Origin: Zoroaster sp. YZ-2022 | Taxonomy: Eukaryota; Echinodermata; Asteroidea; Forcipulatida; Zoroasteridae | Length of the DNA: 64,000 bases | Reading direction: 5' to 3' | Assembly: GCA_029582265.1 (NCBI GenBank) | Contig: CM055816.1 | Location: 26,328,820-26,392,819 of the forward strand | Shown here: piece by piece, positions 44,656 to 55,100 of the stretch | How positions within the stretch are numbered: the first letter of the stretch is position 1 | How the letters are laid out: every line of letters begins with the position of its first letter | Program-made: the position numbers and the translations under genes | The notes under the pieces: model-generated | Database searches by the model: none | Told to the model about the DNA's origin: nothing | What the model saw: the letters and a program-made list of their open reading frames with translations, nothing else

Positions 44656-47600
44656 TCAGAGAGTAATGATAGTAAGCAAGAGTGTCTATTCCGTTTTCTA
44701 AAATATATTTCTTTGTATCTAGAGAATCGAGCGATATTTTATTTATTCGAGTTGTATATAGTCTATGGTTTACGTGCCTAATAAAATTCATAGGGTGACG
44801 TAGAGTTTTTTTTAATAATAAAACTTGTTTATATCGCTCGTGATTAATATTTTGTTGTAAAACTTGTCTTTTAACTCCTTTAGCTTTTTTTATTTCGTCT
44901 TTGTTTGATAAAAGTATCGAATACATTTTGGGTCTTAAACAAACAACTTCAGAAATTACAGTTTTTGGACACTCGTCTTTAAATTTACCGATCACTTTTT
45001 TGTTTTCTTCAGAAAACAGAAAATGACTCTTGTCGTAATTACTAAAATCGTATAAATGCTTGTCTTTTTTCATATCTTTGTAAACATTTTTCGTTTTAAT
45101 TTCCAACAGGAGGCTATCCGTATCCGTGTAAATCAACTCGCAATTATTACCGTATTTTTGCTTTACATGATTGTAATAAAAATCGTACATGTGAACCTTA
45201 GATAAATCCAGTATACTCATTCCAATAATGATAGGGCGGTTGAGTTTGACTTTTTTTTGGTGCATGTGGATCGCAACCAATTCATTATCGAAAATCCTAG
45301 CCTCTGCAAAATATGGTTTCGCGATGAGTGAACGAATTTGATTTTCCGCTTTTGGATCGTTTAATCGCTTCAAATTTACGTTTACGCGCTTTCGTACATT
45401 TTCCATAGTTTTACCAAAAACCGAATTGTTCATGAGTTTGTACAAATCTTTTTCAAAATCACTCTTGGCATTTTTTCTTAATTGTGTATTTAAATCAATG
45501 TACGATTTCATCCAACATGATTCATCAAACTGTAAAACTTTATGAATTTTAGTTAGTTTCATCCCGAGTTGCGTATACAATAGCAAATTACGATAATGAA
45601 GCACGTAGTTTTTCTTGTTACCTAAATTTGGTACTAATTTAGCAACGTTTGGAGCGGGTTTATCTTTTAGTAAATTCTTTTGATAGTCGCTCATCCATTC
45701 TTTCGGTACTATCAACGACTCTGGCGCGAGTGGAAACGCATTGTGAGAATCGTGTAATTCTTTGGGATATTCTAAATCAACCTCTAAAATGTATCCTTTA
45801 TTGTTTTTAAATCCATCTCTCTCGAGTTTATTAATTTGTTTTTCTCTCAACCATTTAAAATTACCAGTCGGTAAAGGTTGACTCATGGCGCCACCGTATA
45901 AATTATTAGCGTCAAAGTCCATAATATAGCTCGATGGTTTCGTTTTATCATAGTCGTCTAAAAATTCATTATTTGCTTTCACGTATCGTTTACTCACCAT
46001 GCACGTTCCTCCGCGCGTGCCTTTTTCTATAAACAAATGCATGTCAACATCTGTAAACAAATCTAAAGTTTGTTTCGAATATTTTAAGCAAGCGTCCCAA
46101 CTTAGACCCGGACTAGTATAATAATGAGCCGGATCTAATCCATAATTTTTTATACAAACATTTCTAAAGTTTTTCAAACGTCCGCCAACAAGCAAGTATC
46201 GGTACGCACGTACAAATCGTGATAATCACCCAAGTTTTCACAACCAAACTTGTTGTAAACGTTTTAGCGTGCTCGTATTGAGTGACGGTAATGTTACTAT
46301 CGTTTAAACTGCTGTAAAACGATTCTATCGACGGAAGTTGCGTTTCATTGAAACGCTCGAAAGAGTCCATGTACTCGTAAGGATAAATACCCTTGCTTTT
46401 TAAAAGATTGAATTTTTCAGAGTCGGGTTCTAGTTTACGAGTAATGTTAAAAGAATCGTTTGATTGTACGAGTTTGTCCAACGAAGCTAGTAAAAATTGA
46501 GCGGTCTATAAATCGTAGTTGATTAATCTCGAAAGAAATATACGATTCAATATTGTTTGGAATACACTTTATTTTTCCGTCGATGAGACCGGCGTACTGC
46601 ATAATGAGATGAGAGTCGTAACCTCGCAAATTATGAAATACGACTGGAATTTTAGTTGTCTTTGGCTTTAAACTCAGTTTAAAATTACAACAATTATGCG
46701 CAGCGCCTCTATATTTTCCGGTAATGTGACAATGATCTCTAACCTTTTCCCACTTGAACTCTGTCAAGAGGTCTTCAACAAACTTCTTTTCGCATACCCA
46801 ACACTCGCTAGCAGAGTTGTAATCTCGCCAGTCTTCTTTAGTCATGTTTAATTTTTTAGGATTTTTAAATATCTCGTTAATCTTTTCTTCTTCTTTTTGT
46901 AACTCATATAAAAAATGTTTAGATGCGTCTTCTCCCCTGTACGTAACGGGAGAGCTACTTGTACCGTCGCAACAAACAACGACGTACGAATAACCACAAA
47001 CGATGTGTTCTTGTAGTTTCGTAGTATTGGTATCATTTACGTCATCGATCTTTTTAATAATACTTTCAAAGTCGGCGTATATTACAAATGGAACTTTCAT
47101 CTTTTTTTTTATCGTTTTTAAACTTCATTTTATCTTTTTTACCCTTTTCAGGCATTTCGATAGTCGTCGGTCTGCCGTTTATTCCCTTACACATGTTTAC
47201 GTGGTTTTCGAGACGCGCTTCTGTCGAAAAACCATGTAAACATCTCAAACAAAAATGCTTACGATGCTCGTATTTCGTTTGATCAAAAAGTAATTTATTC
47301 ACGTCTTTAATGTAAACGTAGTGAGATCTAGTTCCTTCTTCTTCTTCTTTATGAATCAATAGTAAATTTATACGATCCATCTCTGCCGGTTGATCGCTAA
47401 CTCGATAAACCATTATCACGTTTGACTCACAACCCAGAACGTTTATAGCTATATCGTTTTGTTTTTCTACTCGCTTAATGTCATTGAGGGGTGTAGGAGC
47501 GTCGATGTTGTTAAAATTTAAACCGTCCTCTATCGAATATTTAGAAATTCTAAATGAATTAATTATTATTACTTTTTCAATTGGAATGTTTAATTCTATC

Positions 47601-48484
47601 GATTTTTCTTTATGTTTATTATAACAACGAATCGCCCACCGCAAACAATCGTCGTCTTTGTTTTTTATGTTGATGCATGCTAATTTATTTTTAATATAAT
47701 TACACAGATCTATATAAGAACCTCCTCTTAGAGGTTGATACTTGCTAATTCTAACGTTCATTCCAACGATGCGATCTATTACCCATCCACTACCTTCATG
47801 CGTATATCTTTCTAAAGTCTCTTGAATTTGTGAAAGTATCGTATTTAATATATTATCGATATCGTTTAAATTTAATAAAACAACTTGCCTATTATTATGA
47901 AAATTTGGTTCAGCTTCATCTACGCCGTCTGGTTTTACTTTAAATAATTTAATTCGTATATAAATTATAAACTTTAACGATTTAAAATCCTTCAAGTCCT
48001 TTTTTAGCTCCGCGATGATGGTTGGAGTTACAGCTCTCCAAAAAATATTTAAATCTTTTTCTTTGCTGTGATTCAACGGAACAATCATTAAATGTTGACG
48101 TAAATAACTACCACCATTAATCGGTGGGTTAAATCTCAACTTGGTTTCTCTACCTAAAAACCTATAAACAGCGTTAATGTAGTCTTTTTTAATCAATTTC
48201 CCTTTTTTTCCAGAACCGTGTAGCGGTAACTCAATATTTTCTACCATTACGCGCTCTCGTAATTCTTCGAAATTTAATTTCCTTAAATTTAATCCTGATA
48301 AATTTAATTCATACGATGGTTTTTTCTTTTGATAATTTAGATACTTTTTAACCGCGTTATAATAAGAATGTTTATCAACCTTATTTTTGTTGTTTCGTAC
48401 GAGAATTATTCGACCAATGCGTTGTTGATAAAAAACTTTCAATTGTTTCAATGTCCATTTCGATAAATATTTCGGTGTAGGCAT
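44642..48484 (-). pseudogene. Polinton protein-primed DNA polymerase B, three frameshifts
   Basis: One gene of about 1,280 codons split into four overlapping minus-strand frames: 48484-47066, 47100-46447, 46481-46164 and 46195-44642. The first and last are in the same frame, so the three indels sum to zero. The N-terminal part has two SAP-like helices and a C2H2-like zinc motif (CLRCLHGFSTEARLENHVNMC pattern, near 47195-47260). The exonuclease shows YADFES (ExoI) and HNLRGYDSHLI (ExoII). The polymerase shows DFDANNLYGGAM (motif A), KLMNNSVFGKTMENV (motif B) and YTDTDSLL (motif C). The start ATG (48482-48484) lies directly against the terminal repeat. An indel lies next to a 9-T run at 47102-47110, which favours a base-call error for at least one frameshift. 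Confidence 0.93.
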
Positions 48485-48897
48485 CTTTATTATACAACTA
48501 GATAATAATAATTTATTATCTCACTTTTTAAAGTCTCATTTTTTAAAGGTACGATTTTAAAGGTACGATTTTGACCTCATCGAATTTTTATCATCGTAAA
48601 ACCAGCGGCTATCCGCGTGACGTCATGAAAGTATTGATGACGTCAGAACCCATTTTTGAAAATGATTTTTTTTTATCTCATCGTTACGTCGTTAAAATTT
48701 TTTAAAAATCACGACGACGATGATGATGACGATGATGACGATGATGATGATGATGACGATGATGACGATGATGACGATGATGACGATGATGACGTCATCT
48801 CTTTTTAATTCTTAAAATATCCCCTATCCCTGAGAGAATTTGACTCAAAATATCTTTTTTAGTAGTTGTGTTGAATGCGCTAACTATCCATACTACT
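48485..48897 (-). repeat. Polinton right terminal inverted repeat with polymerase promoter region
   Basis: Partner of 34285-34635. It contains a clean (GATGAC)n tract at about 48716-48797 and ends GTTAGCGCATTC-type sequence on the outside (GAATGCGCTAAC at about 48873). Similarity to the left repeat runs to 'ctttattatacaa' (48485-48497), the base before the polymerase start codon, so the whole 5' leader of the polymerase gene is inside the terminal repeat. Confidence 0.92.
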
Positions 48898-48903
48898 ATG
48901 GTC
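48898..48903. repeat. Right target-site duplication of Polinton (probable)
   Basis: ATGGTC directly after the ACTACT terminus; compare ATGGT at 34280-34284. Confidence 0.6.
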
Positions 48904-48958
48904 GAGCACCCGTGAACCCATGTGGCAGAACATAATGTGGTCTGTTTTTTTCTTGCAG

Positions 48959-49132
48959 ACTGCTGAAGAGAAAGCCCAAAGTAGCAAGAATAAGGGAAAT
49001 AAATACTTCAAAGCTGGACGATATGAGCAAGCTATTGCCTGCTATAATGAAGCTATCCAACTCGTCCCTCAAGATAAGACCAAAGATCTCTCAACGTTCT
49101 ATCAGAACAGAGCCGCAGCTCATGAGCAGTTG
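48959..49132 (+). CDS. TOMM70: TOMM70 exon, first TPR motif
   Basis: Acceptor 'tttttcttgcag', donor TTG|GTAAGAGA; 174 nt, phase 0 both ends. Starts TAEEKAQSSKNKGNKYF, then KAGRYEQAIACYNEAI, ends with FYQNRAAAHEQL. Only 61 bp separate its start from the Polinton end, so the acceptor and pyrimidine tract lie in the remaining short flank. Confidence 0.96.
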
Positions 49133-52100
49133 GTAAGAGATATTGAACTCTTGGACATTCCTTAATAAGTAAAGGCAAAATCTAATCAATGGTTTATCAC
49201 CTGACTCAAACAGTCATGTGTTCAAATCCCACCCGAGTCACCTGTACATATAGTGGTTCCTGCTGCTATGTAGGATTCTAGCCAGCCAGTCATGTGTTCA
49301 AATCCCACCCGAGTCACCTGTACATATAGTGGTTCCTGCTGCCATGTAGGATTCTAGCCAGCCAGTCATGTGTTCAAATCCCACCCGAGTCACCTGTACC
49401 TATCGTGGTTCCTGCTGCTATGTAGGATTCTAGCCAGCCAGTCATGTGTTCAAATCCCACCCGAGTCACCTGTACATATAGTGGTTCCTGCTGCTATGTA
49501 GGATTCTAGCCGGCCAGTCATGTGTTCAAATCCCACCCGAGTCACCTGTACATATAGTGGTTCCTGCTGCTATGTAGGATTCTAGCCGGCCAGTCATGTG
49601 TTCAAATCCCACCCGAGTCACCTGTACATATAGTGGTTCCTGCTGCTATGTAGGATTCTAGCCGGCCAGTCATGTGTTCAAATCCCACCCGAGTCACCTG
49701 TACATATAGTGGTTCCTGCTGCTATGTAGGATTCTAGCCGGCCAGTCATGTGTTCAAATCCCACCCGAGTCACCTGTACATATAGTGGTTCCTGCTGCTA
49801 TGTAGGATTCTAGCCGGCCAGTCATGTGTTCAAATCCCACCCGAGTCACCTGTACATATCGTGGTTCCTGCTGCTACATGTATGTAGGATTCTAGCCGGC
49901 CAGTCATGTGTTCAAATCCCACCCGAGTCACCTGTACATATCGTGGTTCCTGCTGCTATGTAGGATTCTAGCCGGCCAGTCATGTGTTCAAATCCCACCC
50001 GAGTCACCTGTACATAGTGGTTCCTGCTGCTATGTTGGATTCTAGCCGGCCAGTCATGTGTTCAAATCCCACCCGAGTCACCTGTACATATAGTGGTTCC
50101 TGCTGCTATGTAGGATTCTAGCCGGCCAGTCATGTGTTCAAATCCCACCCGAGTCACCTGTACATATAGTGGTTCCTGCTGCTATGTAGTTGTCTAGCTG
50201 GCAAGTCATTTGTTCATTTCCCTCTTGAGTCACCTGTACATATAGTGGTTCCTGCTGCTATGTAGGATTCTAGCCGGCCAGTCATGTGTTCAAATCCCAC
50301 CCGAGTCACCTGTACATATCGTGGTTCCTGCTGCTATGTAGGATTCTAGCCGGCCAGTCATGTGTTCAAATCCCACCCGAGTCACCTGTACATATAGTGG
50401 TTCCTGCTGCTATGTAGGATTCTAGCCGGCCAGTCATGTGTTCAAATCCCACCCGAGTCACCTGTACATATCGTGGTTCCTGCTGCTATGTAGGATTCTA
50501 GCCGGCCAGTCATGTGTTCAAATCCCACCCGAGTCACCTGTACATATCGTGGTTCCTGCTGCTATGTAGGATTCTAGCCGGCCAGTCATGTGTTCAAATC
50601 CCACCCGAGTCACCTGTACATATAGTGGTTCCTGCTGCTATGTAGGATTCTAGCCGGCCAGTCATGTGTTCAAATCCCACCCGAGTCACCTGTACATATA
50701 GTGGTTCCTGCTGCTATGTAGGATTCTAGCCAGTCATGTGTTCAAATCCCACCCGAGTCACCTGTACATATAGTGGTTCCTGCTGCTATGTAGGATTCTA
50801 GCCGGCCAGTCATGTGTTCAAATCCCACCCGAGTCACCTGTACATATAGTGGTTCCTGCTGCTATGTAGGGATTCTAGCCGGTCAGTTATGTGTTCAAAT
50901 CCCACCCGAGTCACCTGTACATATCGTGGTTCCTGCTGCTATGTAGGATTCTAGCCGGCCAGTCATGTGTTCAAATCCACCCGAGTCACCTGTACATATC
51001 GTGGTTCCTGCTGCTATGTAGGATTCTAGCCGGCCAGTCATGTGTTCAAATCCCACCCGAGTCACCTGTACATATAGTGGTTCCTGCTGCTATGTAGGAT
51101 TCTAGCCGGCCAGTCATGTGTTCAAATCCCACCCGAGTCACCTGTACATATAGTGGTTCCTGCTGCTATGTAGGATTCTAGCCGGCCAGTCATGTGTTCT
51201 ACTCCATCCGGTTTCTCCTGTTCACATAGTGGTTCCTGCTGCTATGTAGGATTCTAGCCGGCCAGTCATGTGTTCAAATCCCACCCGAGTCACCTGTACA
51301 TATAGTGGTTCCTGCTGCTATGTAGGATTCTAGCCGGCCAGTCATGTGTTCAAATCCCACCCGAGTCACCTGTACATACATGTATAGTGGTTCCTGCTGC
51401 TATGTAGGATTCTAGCCGGCCAGTCATGTGTTCAAATCCCACCCGAGTCACCTGTACATATAGTGGTTCCTGCTGCTATGTAGGATTCTAGCCGGCCAGT
51501 CATGTGTTCAAATCCCACCCGAGTCACCTGTACATATCGTGGTTCCTGCTGCTATGTAGGATTCTAGCCGGCCAGTCATGTGTTCAAATCCCACCCGAGT
51601 CACCTGTACATATAGTGGTTCCTGCTGCTATGTAGGATTCTAGCCGGCCAGTCATGTGTTCAAATCCCACCCGAGTCACCTGTACATATAGTGGTTCCTG
51701 CTGCTATGTAGGATTCTAGCTGGCCAGTCATGTGTTCAAATCCCACCCGAGTCACCTACATAGTGGTTCCTGCTGCTATGTAGGATTCTAGCCGGCCAGT
51801 CATGTGTTCAAATCCCACCCGAGTCACCTGTACATATAGTGGTTCCTGCTGCTATGTAGGATTCTAGCCAGTCATGTGTTCAAATCCCACCCGAGTCACC
51901 TGTACATATAGTGGTTCCTGCTGCTATGTAGGATTCTAGCCGGCCAGTCATGTGTTCAAATCCCACCCGAGTCACCTGTACATATAGTGGTTCCTGCTGC
52001 TATGTAGGATTCTAGCCGGCCAGTCATGTGTTCAAATCCAACCCGAGTCACCTGTACATATCGAGGTTCAAGGAGCGAGGTAGGATTATAGCCGTCCAGT

Positions 52101-55100
52101 CATGTGTTCAAATCCCACCCGAGTCACCTGTACATATCGTGGTTCCTGCTGCTATGTAGGATTCTAGCCGGCCAGTCATGTGTTCAAATCCCACCCGAGT
52201 CACCTGTACATATAGTGGTTCCTGCTGCTATGTAGGATTCTAGCCGGCCAGTCATGTGTTCAAATCCCACCCGAGTCACCTGTACATATAGTGGTTCCTG
52301 CTGCTATGTAGGATTCTAGCCGGCCAGTCATGTGTTCAAATCCCACCCGAGTCACCTGTACATATAGTGGTTCCTGCCCTTATGGGATCTCTAGCCGGCC
52401 AGTCATGTGTTCAAATCCCACCGAGTCACCTGCCCATATCGTGGTTCCTGCTGCTATGTAGGATTCTAGCCGGCCAGTCATGTGTTCAAATCCCACCCGA
52501 GTCACCTGTACATATAGTGGTTCCTGCTGCTATGTAGGATTCTAGCCGGCCAGTCATGTGTCCAACTCGCACCAGAGTCACCTGTACATATAGTGGTTCC
52601 TGCTGCTATGTAGGATTCTAGCCGGCCAGTCATGTGTTCAAATCCCACCCGAGTCACCTGTACATATAGTGGTTCCTGCTGCTATGTAGGATTCTAGCCG
52701 GCCAGTCATGTGTTCAAATCCCACCCGAGTCACCTGTACATATAGTGGTTCCTGCTGCTATGTAGGATTCTAGCCGGCCAGTCATGTGTTCAAATCCCAC
52801 CCGAGTCACCTGTACATATAGTGGTTCCTGCTGCTATGTAGGATTCTAGCAGGCCAGTCATGTGTTCAAATCCCACCCGAGTCACCTGTACATATAGTGG
52901 TTCCTGCTGCTATGTAGGATTCTAGCCGGCCAGTCATGTGTTCAAATCCCACCCGAGTCACCTGTACATATAGTGGTTCCTGCTGCTATGTAGGATTCTA
53001 GCCGGCCAGTCATGTGTTCAAATCCCACCCGAGTCACCTGTACATATCGTGGTTCCTGCTGCTATGTAGGATTCTAGCCGGCCAGTCATGTGTTCAAATC
53101 CCACCCGAGTCACCTGTACATATCGTGGTTCCTGCTGCTATGTAGGATTCTAGCCGGCCAGTCATGTGTTCAAATCCCACCCGAGTCGCCTGTGCATTTT
53201 TTTCACAAACACTCGGAAAGCACTGAGTACATGTACGTGTATACAGTGCATCGAAGTATAAATTACATCAGTGTAGGGCAAAATCAAATCAATTAATTAT
53301 CACCCGACGCAAGAATTTCATCAATCTAAATTTATATATGGGCACATAATAATAATAATAATAATAATGTATAGATTTATATAGCGCACGTATCCACCAA
53401 CTAAGTGGCGCTCAAGGCGCATTATATTATTATCCCTGCTCATAAGGCTCATAAGGCTCATAAATCATTCCTGAAACCATCTCAGCTCCCTGGGGAGTAT
53501 ACAGCTCAATTGCTGCCATTTCTAGCGCATAGAGAGCAAACCATCTCTGCCTTCACAGGTACCCATTTAACCCCTGGGTGGAGAGAAGCAATTATGGTTA
53601 AGTGTCTTGCTCAAGGACACAGGTGTCACGGCCGGGGCTCGAACCCACACTCTGCTGCTGGCAACACCAGAACTTGAGTTCAGTGCGCTGACCACTGGCC
53701 ACGACAATCCACTTTTCGTGCATTATACAACACACGGGACCTACGGCTTTACGTCCCATCCGAAGGACGAAGCAATTATGGTTAAGTACCTTGCTCAAGG
53801 ATACAAGTGTCACGACCGGGGCTCGAACCCACACCCTGCTGCTGGCAACACCATAACTTGAGTTCGGTGCGCTAGACCGCTCGGCCACGACACTCCATGT
53901 CCATTTCTCGTATTTTTAACTTTCACCGGTGATTCCAGGCAATTTTGTTTTTAATCTTAAATCAAAATTTCCATGAAAGAAAGGAAAACTAATTTGTAGT
54001 TTAGTTAAAAATGAAATATTTGACCAAATTTTCATAGCTAGAAAACATCCTGTCCCCTTGTGTTGATTGTAATCATAATTGTTGGTTGCTTGTAAAACTT
54101 AAATTTTGGAGGTATTTTTCTGATATCGGTGAATGATTTTGCTTATATTGTTAAGCAAAATGCTGCACAAAATTCAAATATTGCTAATTAAAATTAAAAT
54201 ATTGCTAATCAAAATTCAAATATTGCTAATCAAAATTCAAATATTGCTAATCAAAATTCAAATATTGCTCATCAAAATTCAAATATTGCTAATCAAAATT
54301 CAAATATTGTTCATCAAAATTCAAATATTGTTCATCAAAATTTGTTTTGCATTAGATACATTAGAGAAAGCTTCTCACTGACATTTCCTGATTTGTACAT
54401 AATTGGTTTCTTGTCCCTCATGTAGAAAAACTATGGTCAAGTAGTGTCTGACTGTAGCAAAGCTTTGGAACTTAATTCTCGTTATGTGAAAGCGTTGTTC
54501 CGACGATCCAAGGCGTATGAGAACATGGACCAAAAGATGCAGTGCTTAGAAGGTAAGAAACCTGTATTGTCTATGAATGGTAAGGAACCTGTCTTGTCTG
54601 TGAATGGTATTGTCTTGTCTGTGAATGGTAAGAAACCTGTATTGTCTATGAATGGTAAGACACCTGTCTTGTCTGTGAATGGTAAGACACCTGTCTTGTC
54701 TGTGAATGGTAAGACACCTGTCTTGTCTGTGATTGGTAAGACACCTGTCTTGTTCAGAATGGTAAGACACCTGTCTTGTCTGTGAATGGTTAGACACCTG
54801 TCTTGTCTGTGAATGGTAAGACACCTGTCTTGTCTGTGAATGGTAAGACACCTGTCTTGTCTGTGAATGGTAAGACACCTGTCTTGTCTATGAATGGTAA
54901 GACACCTGTCTTGTCTGTGAAGTAACCCGTCTTGTCTGTGAATGGTAAGTAACCCGTCTTGTCTGTGAATGGTAAGACACCTGTCTTGTCTGTGAATGGT
55001 AAGGAACCCGTCTTGTCTATGAATGGTAAGGAACCCGTCTTGTCTGTGAATGGTAAGGAACCCGTCTTGTCTGTGAATGGTAAGGAACCCGTCTTGTCTA

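Larger units (their letters stand above)
34285..48897. mobile_element. Polinton/Maverick element, 14.6 kb
   Basis: Self-synthesising DNA transposon of the virus-like Polinton class. Evidence: long terminal inverted repeats (34285-34635 and 48485-48897) starting AGTAGT and ending ACTACT, the AG...CT termini expected for Polintons; a probable 6-bp target duplication; and remains of the core genes: major capsid protein (about 40090-41060), packaging ATPase (about 41190-41730) and retroviral-type integrase (43666-44655), all on +, converging on a protein-primed DNA polymerase B on - (44642-48484). Every gene is frameshifted in this sequence, so either it is decaying or the assembly is poorly corrected. 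Its right end lies 61 bp upstream of a TOMM70 exon, so it occupies a TOMM70 intron or the gene's 5' region. Confidence 0.93.
49133..54425 (+). other. TOMM70 intron filled by repeats
   Basis: Contains the 76-bp array (49211-53195), a SINE (53345-53895) and a 21-bp minisatellite (54165-54345). A segment of about 35 bp ('ggcaaaatctaatcaatggtttatcacc', 49173-49200) recurs in similar form just after the array (53276-53305), so the array may have grown inside an inserted repeat. Confidence 0.75.

Noticed and set aside
49211..53195. Regular array resembling a CRISPR
   Set aside because: The whole 76-bp unit is repeated, with no unique spacers, in an animal intron. It is a minisatellite. The same applies to the 34-, 27-, 58- and 143-bp arrays.
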